From JBLMZW01 sp050259035 (GTDB taxonomy: Bacteria > Bacillota > Syntrophomonadia > Syntrophomonadales > DTU052): DNA of 19,472 nucleotides. Position 1 is the stretch's first letter, and each line of letters begins with the position of its first letter. The translations under genes were made by a program, and so were the position numbers. The stretch spans positions 1-19,472 of the forward strand of contig JBLMZW010000009.1 of assembly GCA_050259035.1 (NCBI GenBank), read 5' to 3'. The notes beneath the pieces were generated by a model. That model did not search any database. It was not told the origin of the DNA and saw only the letters and a list, made by a program, of their open reading frames with translations. Below, piece by piece: positions 7,612 through 15,497 of this stretch.

Positions 7612-7995
7612 TTATATAAATTCATCAACCAGAAATCCTACCATTTTATTGAACATTGTTGCGGTTTCCTTGATTTTAGCCGCCAGATCAAGCATTTGAT
7701 CCGGAGGGATTTCTTTTATTATCTGGTCATTCTGGATATCTACAATCTGAACCTGAACTCGCTCCGTCTTATCATCTACTCGAAAGCGAAGGCTGTGACT
7801 GAGTACTTCCATGGTCTGATTAACCTCTGCGGCAGCTTTGTTTATAGTCTCGGGTGTCGCAGCTGCGCTGTCTTTCTGAGGTTCCGACTGGCTTTTTTGA
7901 CTTGCATCTATCTGGCGTTTTCCGGCTTCACTGGTATCGAGTCCAGGAATCACCAGCGGTTTAGTTGAGCCTGCCTGTTCGATCTTCATACTCAT
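7612..7995 (-). CDS. flaG: FlaG family flagellar protein
   Basis: FlaG (YvyC) family proteins are encoded beside fliD and influence filament length or cap assembly; their mechanism is not settled. The 127-residue protein has a low-complexity polar N-terminal half (residues 1-55, rich in S, E, A and Q). A conserved C-terminal domain follows: LRFRVDDKTERVQVQIVD, then KEIPPDQMLDLAAKI, the hallmark of the family. ATG 7995 has a G-rich site (GGGG) about 8 bases upstream; a second ATG two codons later is possible. In Bacillus flaG precedes fliD, but here it follows fliD by 31 bases. Confidence 0.92.
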   Translation of the reverse strand: MSMKIEQAGSTKPLVIPGLDTSEAGKRQIDASQKSQSEPQKDSAAATPETINKAAAEVNQTMEVLSHSLRFRVDDKTERVQVQIVDIQNDQIIKEIPPDQMLDLAAKIKETATMFNKMVGFLVDEFI

Positions 7996-8026
7996 TTTTT
8001 AAACCCCACCCCTCTAAAGAATACTT

Positions 8027-11000
8027 TTAAGAGCTGCTTGAGTTGCCAGTCAGCGCCGAGATTTGACTTGTTAACCATTGCGATTGGGTATTTTTATCGC
8101 CCATATAAGTTTCCAAAGAACTGAACCTATCCCACAATCTTTTTTCGATGAGGGTCATACGTTCTTCGAAAGCGTCTATCTTTTTTTCTATGCTACTGAG
8201 TTCCGAGTCCAGGGTGCCCCCGGTCTTAATCCTCGTGTTTAAAATGCCCCCACTTTTGGTGTAATTATTTAGCAAGGTTTCAATTTGTCGTGCGATACCA
8301 GTCGAGGATGATATTTGAGTTCCTCGAGATAATCCAGGTTGAATGCCCAGAGCCGAGTATAGACTGCCTCCAGACAAGTCAGTAATATCCAGGACCGCCT
8401 GACCACTGGTTGCGTCTTCTTCTGTTGCTGCCTTCAGCACAATCTGCTGGGCTGAGTTTATCGTAGCTTTAATGGAACTTATTCCGGCTTTGGATATGGA
8501 ATCGTTTATCTGGTTTACTATCTTGGCCGGGGTATAGGTGCCGGATGCTATATTAATCTCTGCCCTCGTAGTCCCGTCGCCTACACTAAACTTCAGCGCT
8601 CCGGTTAAAGTAACCGATGAAGTTAAACTTTTTCCGGTAACCGAAACAGTGGATTGAGTTAAATTACCTAATATTTGCATTACTTTATCCGGGTTCTCTT
8701 CCAGAGCGGTCATAAAAGTAGTGTTGTTCTTCAGAGCGGTTTCTATCTCGGCTTCATCAGTTGAATTGGTCAATAAATACCCTTGAAGATTAGAATCATA
8801 CTCGCTTCCAATAGCTCCGGTATTAATCCCCAGTGAATTAAGAGAATTGTATTGACCATCGAGGCCTTCGACAGATTGGCTCGCCAGTCGGCGCAGAGTG
8901 TTATGTATTCCTTTTACGTCCGTGTCCCGGTGGAGAATATCCTGTCTTAACAACGATTCCCGGTTGGTATTGTAGTCATCGATATCATCGTCAGACATAC
9001 TGTTTTCCTGATCTTCAGTCAGTTCAGGGATTTCCTTTTTTCGCTCGTCCTTGGTCAAAGCCTCCTGGTAGGTCATATCCATGATTTTATTGTAGTTAAC
9101 TATAAACGCTTTCATCTTCTCGAAGGCCTGATCGGTATTGCTGGTTATGTTTAAAGTCGCCGTAGAGGATGAAGTTGAGTTAAGTTTTAATGTTACTCCG
9201 GCAATAATATCGTCAATGTCGTTGGATGCCCTGGTATAACTAACCCCATCAACCTCCAACTTGGCATGCTGTCCAGGAGATCCTATCATTACTTCATTCT
9301 CCAGTATGTCATCACTATCCAAATCCTCATTGGGGGGATAAACCATATTGGTGGCCCACCAGAAATTGCTGGTATCCGAGGCACTGCCAATCTTAATAAC
9401 ATCCGAGTTGGTTTCGTCCCCGTTACTGACTAACTGCAGGGTATCGTTGGTGGAATTATAGGAGGCCGTCACCCCGGCGGATGAAGTATTTATCCTGCTG
9501 ATAATGTCATCCAAAGTATCAGTGGTCGGATTAACGTAAATGCTAACCCCGTTTATACTGAAGGTCCCGGTAGTAACGGATTTAGATAAACCCGATGAAT
9601 TTAACGCTACTGTAGTATCAACACTTCCATCGTCTTGCCCGGCGGTATAGGTTCCCCCCAGGGAATCACTAAGACCAGCAATGGTTAAAAAATTGCTGGT
9701 ATCGGTACCGGATCCCACGGTTATGGTCTGATCCCCGCCTATAGTATTAGCGGTTAAGACAAATCTATCGTTAGTGTTGTCGTAACTTGCGGTTACTCCG
9801 GCCCCGCTCCCGTTGATCATGGCTAAAACATCATTAACCCTGGTGGTGGCGTAATTCGATATGGTTATGGTCTTGCCGTTAATAGTAAAAGTGCCATTGG
9901 TACTTGTTGAGGCAGCGGTGGTAAAGCCCGCGTTTTGCAGGGTCTGGGAAGTAGCAATAGTAGTAGTCCCTATATTTGAAGCCCCCGTATAGGTTGCGTA
10001 AGTAGCTAATTGGGTATTAAGTTCATTACCCCGGGTTGTATTTATCTGAGCAGTACCAGCGGTCAGCCCGGACGAAGCGGTAAGTGTTACTCCGGACATA
10101 AGGGGTCCTCCACCCGTGGTGGTGTGCCCTGCATCCCTGGTACCCCCGTTAATGGCTGTCAAAAGCCCGGCCATGGTTGATGCTGTTCCTGCACTGGTGG
10201 TATCGGTTACGGTACTAGTGGACTGTACCCCATTATCCGGCGTAAATACATCAATCACTTTGGCGTCGACACCTGCGGTACTTGATGCACCCGTCCCGGA
10301 AGTCAACAGCAAAGTTGTGCTTGGGGTTCCTGTAGTATCTGCATTGACCGTAATCGTATTGCTGGCTCCTGCCAGGGCATCAGTAACGGTTAGCTTTTTG
10401 TTAGTGGAATCCCAGGCAACGGTAACCGCGCTGGAACCAAAGGCGGTATTGATATCTGTCTGCAGGTTGGTGGCCAGTTCCGCCATCTGAGTATCATTGG
10501 TATAATCATATACCCCGGCGGTTCCCCCGGCAGCAGTGGTAGTCAGGGCAACATTACTGGTTGTCCCGTTAATGGTTAAATTCATAACATCTGTAGCATT
10601 GACCGTCACATTAGCGCTGTACGCTCCACTGGTTAGCGCGTAGCTTGCAGCGTCAGAAAACGTCAGGTTATGTGTTCCTCCAGTGGCATCAGTCCCGGCT
10701 ACGGTTGTAACCCCGGAATTATAGCCCAGAGCGGCTGCCGCGCTGCAGGTGGAACTCACGCTCACGGAGTGCTGGGAACCATTAAAATTGCTCATAATAT
10801 AGAGGAAGTCATTGCCTGACCCCGCCTCACTCGAAGGCTGAACCACCAGATAGTTCACATTATTGGTACCGAAGGCCGTGTTAAGAGCGTTGTTTGCTTT
10901 GCTTTCCACATCATCAGCTACTGACTGCAGAGTAGTTGTATTGGCAGTGGCATCGGCCAGGGAGACGGTAACCGTGGTACCGTCATAGGTGAGTTGCAGC

Positions 11001-11512
11001 TGATTGTTGGTTGAATTAATACTGGTGGCTATCATGTCGGAATCGGTTGCACTCTCGGCCACCGCCCCTTTTAGATAAACCGGGGTTGGGCTCAAAGCGC
11101 CGGCGATTCCAGTAATTCCTGCCGTATTGGCCGGATTATTGGATACCCGTGGGCTGTATACTGAGCTGATGGCCCGGGCCTGGCGGGCCAATTGGTCTAC
11201 CTTGACCGTATGTTGACCGTTAACGGCTGCGGGTCCAGCGGTGGCCGAAACCACATTTTCATTAGAAGAAGTAATGTTTTTATTCTTGTAAAGGGTGTCC
11301 AGCCTGAGATCAAAGGCGGAGTTCTTCAGCCGCATAAGGCTCAGGTTAAGCTCCTGCAGGATGGTTTTTTTCCTCGTTATGTCACTCTCTTTGGTATACA
11401 GAGTTGCGCCCTGTTTCTCGTAACTCTTCATCATTTTTTCGACAATCGTATTGGTATCCATACCGGAAACCAGACCGCCGATAGCAAAGTCGCTAATACC
11501 TGAAACTGCCAT
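8027..11512 (-). CDS. fliD: Flagellar filament cap protein FliD (HAP2), unusually large
   Basis: FliD is secreted, forms the cap at the filament tip and helps exported flagellin fold and insert. The N-terminal FliD domain (about residues 1-105) begins with ISDFAIGGLVSGMDTNTIV and is predicted helical. The C-terminal FliD domain (about 740-1161) ends in helices with SIEKKIDAFEERMTLIEKRL, the family's usual end. Between them lies a very long, Thr/Ser/Ala/Gly-rich, beta-predicted region with at least two tandem 69-residue flagellin-hook IN motifs (540-608 and 649-717) and further degenerate units. About 1161 residues compares with roughly 450-700 in most relatives. ATG 11512 is chosen; a TTG three codons earlier (11521), right after a G-run, is the alternative. 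A SigD-like promoter lies at 11561-11588. Base composition stays G/T-rich on the coding strand through the repeats, as expected of low-complexity surface protein. Confidence 0.95.
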   Translation of the reverse strand: MAVSGISDFAIGGLVSGMDTNTIVEKMMKSYEKQGATLYTKESDITRKKTILQELNLSLMRLKNSAFDLRLDTLYKNKNITSSNENVVSATAGPAAVNGQHTVKVDQLARQARAISSVYSPRVSNNPANTAGITGIAGALSPTPVYLKGAVAESATDSDMIATSINSTNNQLQLTYDGTTVTVSLADATANTTTLQSVADDVESKANNALNTAFGTNNVNYLVVQPSSEAGSGNDFLYIMSNFNGSQHSVSVSSTCSAAAALGYNSGVTTVAGTDATGGTHNLTFSDAASYALTSGAYSANVTVNATDVMNLTINGTTSNVALTTTAAGGTAGVYDYTNDTQMAELATNLQTDINTAFGSSAVTVAWDSTNKKLTVTDALAGASNTITVNADTTGTPSTTLLLTSGTGASSTAGVDAKVIDVFTPDNGVQSTSTVTDTTSAGTASTMAGLLTAINGGTRDAGHTTTGGGPLMSGVTLTASSGLTAGTAQINTTRGNELNTQLATYATYTGASNIGTTTIATSQTLQNAGFTTAASTSTNGTFTINGKTITISNYATTRVNDVLAMINGSGAGVTASYDNTNDRFVLTANTIGGDQTITVGSGTDTSNFLTIAGLSDSLGGTYTAGQDDGSVDTTVALNSSGLSKSVTTGTFSINGVSIYVNPTTDTLDDIISRINTSSAGVTASYNSTNDTLQLVSNGDETNSDVIKIGSASDTSNFWWATNMVYPPNEDLDSDDILENEVMIGSPGQHAKLEVDGVSYTRASNDIDDIIAGVTLKLNSTSSSTATLNITSNTDQAFEKMKAFIVNYNKIMDMTYQEALTKDERKKEIPELTEDQENSMSDDDIDDYNTNRESLLRQDILHRDTDVKGIHNTLRRLASQSVEGLDGQYNSLNSLGINTGAIGSEYDSNLQGYLLTNSTDEAEIETALKNNTTFMTALEENPDKVMQILGNLTQSTVSVTGKSLTSSVTLTGALKFSVGDGTTRAEINIASGTYTPAKIVNQINDSISKAGISSIKATINSAQQIVLKAATEEDATSGQAVLDITDLSGGSLYSALGIQPGLSRGTQISSSTGIARQIETLLNNYTKSGGILNTRIKTGGTLDSELSSIEKKIDAFEERMTLIEKRLWDRFSSLETYMGDKNTQSQWLTSQISALTGNSSSS
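9362..9568 (-). repeat. Flagellin-hook IN-motif repeat, copy 2, in fliD
   Basis: Residues 649-717 of FliD form a 69-residue unit beginning GTFSINGVSI, with INTSSAGVTASYNSTND at its centre and GSASDTSNF at its end. It aligns without length change to the copy at 9689-9895, sharing GTFxING, AGVTASY, TND and DTSNF. IN motifs are known from FliD and other hook-associated proteins. Confidence 0.85.
9689..9895 (-). repeat. Flagellin-hook IN-motif repeat, copy 1, in fliD
   Basis: Residues 540-608 of FliD form a 69-residue unit beginning GTFTINGKTI, with INGSGAGVTASYDNTND at its centre and GSGTDTSNF at its end. The two copies are separated by 40 residues. The DNA copies have diverged clearly more than the proteins, so the duplication is old rather than recent. 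Confidence 0.85.
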
Positions 11513-11560
11513 TTTCCTCAAGCCCCCCCACAGCTAAAACGCAATAAAGACTTAATATAG

Positions 11561-11588
11561 GTATCGAGAGTTTGAATGTTTTACTTTA
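11561..11588 (-). promoter_or_regulatory. Putative SigD (sigma-28) promoter of the fliD operon
   Basis: On the minus strand TAAA (11588-11585), a 16-base spacer and CTCGATAC (11568-11561) resemble the flagellar sigma consensus TAAA-N15-GCCGATAT, with CGATA intact. The -35 element overlaps the stop codon of pseC. SigD control of fliD is established in B. subtilis; here it is inferred from the motif and the position 49 bases before the fliD ATG. Confidence 0.55.
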
Positions 11589-12755
11589 AAGTTTTCCATT
11601 TCTATCTAGGAGGAAGTTTAATAGACAATGAACAACATAATCCTGCTCATCGCTGCTTAATGAAGGATACATCGGAAGGCTCAACTGTTGGCTGTAAAAC
11701 TTTTCAGCATGGGGAAAATCACCGGATTTCGTACCCAAGTTTTTTCGGTAATAGGGATGCAGGTGTACCGGCAAGTAATGAACCTGAACGCCTATTCCCC
11801 GCGAGTGTAAGTAATCAAAAAGATTTTTTCTGGCTTCTGATATGTTTCCTTCTGTGAAAAATTGAACAAGAACCGAAAAGATATGATAAGCGTGGCGTCC
11901 ATAATCCGGTTCCGGGGGCATAGCCAACCAGTCTGTCTGTCCCATGGCTTCCCGGTACCGGTCCGCTATTTCCTGCCGCCTATTTAGGAAACTGTTAAGC
12001 TTTTTAAACTGAGAAAGGCCCAGGGCGCATTGAATATCGGTAATGCGATAATTATGTCCCAAATCATGCATTTCGTAATACCAGCCGCCATCAAAGGCCT
12101 CCATTTTTGCAGGATCCCGCACTATTCCGTGACTGCGAAATAACCTTAGTTTATTAGCCAGTTCTTCATCGCCGGTAACAATCATACCCCCTTCTCCGGT
12201 GGTAATATGTTTTACCGGGTGAAAACTGAACATCGTCATATCGGCTTCTTTTCCAACCGGGATACCGTTGCGAACTGCTCCTAGGGCATGGGCGGCATCC
12301 TCGATGACTAGCAGGCCATGACGTTCAGCTACTTCCCGTAAGCGGGCAAGGTCAACCGGGTAGCCGGCATAGTCAATCGGGAGGATAGCTTTGGTTCTCG
12401 AGTTAATCTTATCTTCTATCTGATTTATATCTATACAATATGTAGTTGGATCAATATCAGTAAAAACCGGCTTGGCACCGGTGTATAGAACTGAGTTGGC
12501 AGTAGCTACAAAGGTTAGCGGACAGGTTATTACCTCGTCCCCGGGCCCTAATCCGGCGGCATACATGGCGGCATGTAAGGCCGAGGTACCGCTGTTAAAA
12601 GCCACCGCAAATTTAACCCCGCAATAATGGGCAACTGCATCCTCAAACTCCTCCACCCGGGGTCCCGTGGTTAACCAGTCACACCGGAGTACCTTAACTA
12701 CTTCGGCTATATCCTCTTCATCGATGAATTGCTTTCCATAAGGAATTATCTTCAT
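11586..12755 (-). CDS. pseC: DegT-family PLP aminotransferase PseC (UDP-4-keto-6-deoxy sugar C4 transaminase)
   Basis: PseC places an amino group at C4 of the UDP-4-keto-6-deoxy-L-AltNAc made by PseB, using glutamate and pyridoxal phosphate. The 389-residue protein belongs to the DegT/DnrJ/EryC1/StrS family. It starts MKIIPYGKQFIDEEDIAEVV, typical of PseC. Other motifs are FNSGTSALHAA (about 53-63, phosphate binding), IEDAAHALGA (D153, which pairs with the pyridine nitrogen) and SFHPVKHITTGEGG with K182 as the expected Schiff-base lysine. The start has AGGA further upstream than usual (about 11 bases). It is separated from pseB by two other genes, which is less common than adjacent pseBC. Confidence 0.9.
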   Translation of the reverse strand: MKIIPYGKQFIDEEDIAEVVKVLRCDWLTTGPRVEEFEDAVAHYCGVKFAVAFNSGTSALHAAMYAAGLGPGDEVITCPLTFVATANSVLYTGAKPVFTDIDPTTYCIDINQIEDKINSRTKAILPIDYAGYPVDLARLREVAERHGLLVIEDAAHALGAVRNGIPVGKEADMTMFSFHPVKHITTGEGGMIVTGDEELANKLRLFRSHGIVRDPAKMEAFDGGWYYEMHDLGHNYRITDIQCALGLSQFKKLNSFLNRRQEIADRYREAMGQTDWLAMPPEPDYGRHAYHIFSVLVQFFTEGNISEARKNLFDYLHSRGIGVQVHYLPVHLHPYYRKNLGTKSGDFPHAEKFYSQQLSLPMYPSLSSDEQDYVVHCLLNFLLDRNGKL

Positions 12756-12783
12756 TTACTGCACTTCCTGTTTTAAAACCTGA

Positions 12784-13158
12784 TTAATTCATGCTTATTT
12801 CCAGACGGCTTATTAGTCTGGTCCATTTTTCAATGCGCTCTTTTAATTCATACTGCATAAGATCGACCAGAAGGACTACATCGCCGGCCGACATTGCCTC
12901 TATCAGGCGCACCAGAATCGCATTGGTCTCCTGCGATAAAGCCAGGAGCCGCTTAAAAAATGCCACATCCTCCTCTGATACCCGGTCCTTAATCTCCCCT
13001 ATCCCCTTAAACTGCTCATCCATTTTCTCGATTACCCCGGTAAGCTTCTCGTATCCTCCGGTTCCAAACTGCAGGGAATCAATAGTCTCATCAATCATTT
13101 TGTCCAAATTGCCCAATTCCTGTTTTAGATTTTTCAGTTGTTCCTGATTATTATTCAT
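12784..13158 (-). CDS. Small all-helical protein of unknown function within the glycosylation cluster
   Basis: I do not recognise a family. From ATG 13158 the protein has 124 residues, is acidic and appears entirely helical. It starts with a coiled-coil-like stretch (EQLKNLKQELGNLDKMIDE), has a short Gly-rich break (FGTGGYEKL), then three helices including FFKRLLALSQETNAILVRLI and DLMQYELKERIEKW. It has no cysteines, no signal peptide and no membrane segment, so it should be cytoplasmic. The start is preferred over an ATG at 13173 because GGTGGGA lies directly before it. It lies 19 bases after the SDR gene and 28 before pseC, so it is clearly in the operon. The fold suggests a binding or scaffolding role, possibly chaperone-like, but that is guesswork. 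Confidence 0.8.
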   Translation of the reverse strand: MNNNQEQLKNLKQELGNLDKMIDETIDSLQFGTGGYEKLTGVIEKMDEQFKGIGEIKDRVSEEDVAFFKRLLALSQETNAILVRLIEAMSAGDVVLLVDLMQYELKERIEKWTRLISRLEISMN

Positions 13159-13177
13159 AAGTCCCACCCCCATATAT

Positions 13178-14128
13178 TTAAGTAGTCAAATCAGGGTTTT
13201 GTTTTATCCATACCCCGGTTAGCTCCAATCCCTTTTCCAGTGAAACCTTGGGGTTCCAATCCAACAACCTTCTGGCCTTATCGTAGTTGCATAGGAGTTT
13301 CATTATCTCGCTCTGCGGGTGAATGTGCGGAACATGCTTAATCATATCTAAACTGCCTCTCACCATCATCGCTAGTTCATTGATAGTTACATCCTGGCCC
13401 AAACCGGCGTTAATTATCTGTCCATCCACTTCCGTAGAAAATCCGGTTTTAATTACAAAATCAGCACAATCTTCAACATAAAGGAGGTCTCTGGTCTGGT
13501 TGCCATTTCCATAAATATTTAAGGATTGTCCTTCTAACTGTCTTTTAAGAAAAATGGCTACCACTCCACCTTCACCGCTGGACTTCTGAAAAGGTCCGTA
13601 GGTGTTAAAAGGTCTTATAACCACCGTCGGCAACCCATAGGCGTGGTAATAGGAAAGAGTTAAAGCCTCCCCGGCCAGCTTGCTGGCAGCATAAGGGGAA
13701 GCCGGTTTAACTGCGTGTTCTTCATTAATACCCGCATCATCCAGACTGCGGTCGTAAACCATACAGGTGGACATAAAAACCACCTTGCAGCTATATTTAC
13801 GGGCTTCCTCCAGAACATTAAAGGTGCCCGCCACATCATTTTCAAAAGTCGTGCGCGGATCATCGATAGAATCCTGGACATTAATGCTCGCTGCCAGGTG
13901 ATAAACCCGGTCAACCTTTTCCCCGGCAAAAATCTCGCTTAAGGCCTGGCAATCTCTAATATCGCCTTTTATAAACTCAAAACCAGGGTTGCTCCTGAAT
14001 TCTTCAATATTAACCAGCCGGCCGTTTGACAGGTCATCGAAGGCCACTACCCGGTATCCCCGGGTTAACAGTCCTTTTACCACCCAGCGGCCAATAAATC
14101 CTGCTCCTCCAGTTACCAGAATCCTCAT
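13178..14128 (-). CDS. NAD-dependent epimerase/dehydratase (extended SDR) acting on a nucleotide sugar
   Basis: The 316-residue protein is an extended short-chain dehydrogenase/reductase of the GalE/RmlB type. It has the NAD-binding motif GGAGFIG (7-13), an acidic pair after beta-2 (DDLSNG) that prefers NAD, the core LAAS (about 78-81), a catalytic Ser/Thr in MSTCMVY and Y146-x3-K150 in SPYAASKLAGE. RPFNTYGPFQ and RDLLYVEDCADF are sugar-nucleotide binding signatures of the family. It is not a standard member of the pseudaminic pathway. It may provide a UDP-sugar for a second glycan residue or modify an intermediate; the exact substrate cannot be read from the sequence. ATG 14128 has AGGGGTG 4 bases upstream. 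It lies 34 bases after pseB. Confidence 0.88.
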   Translation of the reverse strand: MRILVTGGAGFIGRWVVKGLLTRGYRVVAFDDLSNGRLVNIEEFRSNPGFEFIKGDIRDCQALSEIFAGEKVDRVYHLAASINVQDSIDDPRTTFENDVAGTFNVLEEARKYSCKVVFMSTCMVYDRSLDDAGINEEHAVKPASPYAASKLAGEALTLSYYHAYGLPTVVIRPFNTYGPFQKSSGEGGVVAIFLKRQLEGQSLNIYGNGNQTRDLLYVEDCADFVIKTGFSTEVDGQIINAGLGQDVTINELAMMVRGSLDMIKHVPHIHPQSEIMKLLCNYDKARRLLDWNPKVSLEKGLELTGVWIKQNPDLTT

Positions 14129-14162
14129 GCTGCACCCCTTTTTAGAACTTTATGTAAACTAA

Positions 14163-15185
14163 CTACCTGAGACTTTTGGTCAATAAAGCCCTCAATTCGG
14201 CCTCTGGCATTATTTCCTGACCCTCGGAAGTATAACTTCCGATAGAGCTCTTCCTTGCTCCGGGATAGTGGACCTGACACTGGCCGCAATTGCTGTGATA
14301 AGGAAAAATCACGAACATGTCGTCCATCTCCAGGGTCCGGTTGTTCTCTTCTTCCGATAGCATTTCCTCGTACATTTTTTCCCCAGGCCGCAACCCTATG
14401 TTTTGGATCTCAACGTCTCTTCTTGAAAGCTCTACCATCACCCGGGCTACATCTCCTATTCTTACCACCGGCATTTTAAACACAAAGGTTTCTCCCCCAA
14501 GTGATACCTTCATCGACTTCAGCATTAATTCAACCGCTCGGTCAACATCCATGATGAACCGAGTCATCTCCGGGTTGGTCACCGTCACCGGGCCGCCGGC
14601 GGCAATCTGCTTTTTGAACAGGGGAATTACCGAACCGCGGCTGTTTAGAACATTACCGAAGCGTACCGAAAAGAATTTTACATTACGTGGACCTTTATAA
14701 AGATCGGCAGTAGAAACCAATCTTTCAGCCAGAAGTTTGGTAGCACCCATTGTATTGGTCGGGCTGGCCGCCTTATCTGAACTGGCATATAGAACCGCTG
14801 AAACACCCTCTTCTATCGCGCATTCTATTACATTTTGAGTACCGATTACATTGGTTTTAACTGCTTCAAATGGATTGTACTCGCAGGCTGGCACATGCTT
14901 CAAGGCAGCCAGGTGAAAAACCATGTCGATATTCTCCATCGCCCTTTTCAGCCTGTCCTTATCCCGGACATCCCCCAGGAGAAAGCGAATCTTTCCCATG
15001 CTGTATGTAGGTCGGCCCCCCGATTGAAGACTTAATTCTGTCTGTATAAGAAACTGTTTATGTTCATCACGAGAATATATCCGAATTACCTCGGGTTCCA
15101 GGTCAAGAAGTTTTCTAACCAGCCTTGACCCTATGGTTCCCGTTCCTCCTATGACGAGTATGTTTTTGCCTCTGATGCTTTCCAT
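14163..15185 (-). CDS. pseB: PseB/CapD-type UDP-GlcNAc 4,6-dehydratase
   Basis: The first step of pseudaminic acid synthesis removes water from UDP-GlcNAc and inverts C5. The 340-residue protein has the polysaccharide-synthesis SDR fold. It shows GGTGTIGSRL for NADP binding, YSRDE after beta-2, LAALKHVPACEYNPFEAVKTN (typical of the PseB/FlaA1/CapD family) and the catalytic stretch SSDKAASPTNTMGATK. In that stretch methionine replaces the usual Tyr of YxxxK. MTRFIM and LRPGEKMYEEML complete the family pattern. ATG 15185 is chosen because GGGGAG lies just before it; a TTG nine codons earlier has no ribosome binding site. A CapD-like, non-inverting role is possible, but neighbouring pseC, pseG and pseI favour PseB. 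Confidence 0.85.
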   Translation of the reverse strand: MESIRGKNILVIGGTGTIGSRLVRKLLDLEPEVIRIYSRDEHKQFLIQTELSLQSGGRPTYSMGKIRFLLGDVRDKDRLKRAMENIDMVFHLAALKHVPACEYNPFEAVKTNVIGTQNVIECAIEEGVSAVLYASSDKAASPTNTMGATKLLAERLVSTADLYKGPRNVKFFSVRFGNVLNSRGSVIPLFKKQIAAGGPVTVTNPEMTRFIMDVDRAVELMLKSMKVSLGGETFVFKMPVVRIGDVARVMVELSRRDVEIQNIGLRPGEKMYEEMLSEEENNRTLEMDDMFVIFPYHSNCGQCQVHYPGARKSSIGSYTSEGQEIMPEAELRALLTKSLR

Positions 15186-15497
15186 ATATCTCCCCGCTTC
15201 CGTCAAAACCAATGCCTATAATTATTTTCGGATAAATTACTTAAAACCTTAATAGAAGAAGGGAAGGTTAAGCCCGGCTGATATAGACCGGGTTGCGTGC
15301 CGCCCGGAAGGCAGATGGATTGATAGAGGGAAAGTTGATTGAAGGCCAGTGAAACCGCGTGTTCCCATGTTAATCGAAGTAAGTCCCCGGCGCCTCAGCG
15401 GCCACAGGCCCCACGTTCCACCTTTTACGGCTCACCCGTTAGACGTGGAAGCTCTTGCGTTTTACTTCTTACGTCTCGCCTTTTACGTTTCACTTTC
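15186..15497. other. Non-coding gap between pseI and pseB with degenerate repeats and alternative hairpins
   Basis: No convincing gene lies in these 312 bases. Near pseI there is a degenerate array built on TTTTACG: CCTTTTACGGCTCAC (15421-15435) and CCTTTTACGTTTCAC (15479-15493), with related GCGTTTTAC and TTACGT pieces between them. Closer to pseB three evenly spaced arms, CCCGG (15273-15277), CCGGG (15288-15292) and CCCGG (15303-15307), allow two mutually exclusive 5-bp hairpins. The last 70 bases before pseB are AT-rich, as expected for a promoter, but I cannot name a clear -35/-10 pair. Confidence 0.6.

Noticed and set aside
10116..10490. Plus-strand open frame of 124 codons opposite fliD
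   Set aside because: It mirrors the Thr/Ala-rich repeat region of fliD, has no ribosome binding site and resembles no family; it is an antisense shadow.
8027..11512. Possible CRISPR or tandem DNA repeat in the fliD repeat region
   Set aside because: The repetition is at protein level, with diverged DNA and no regular spacers; it reflects IN-motif domain duplication.
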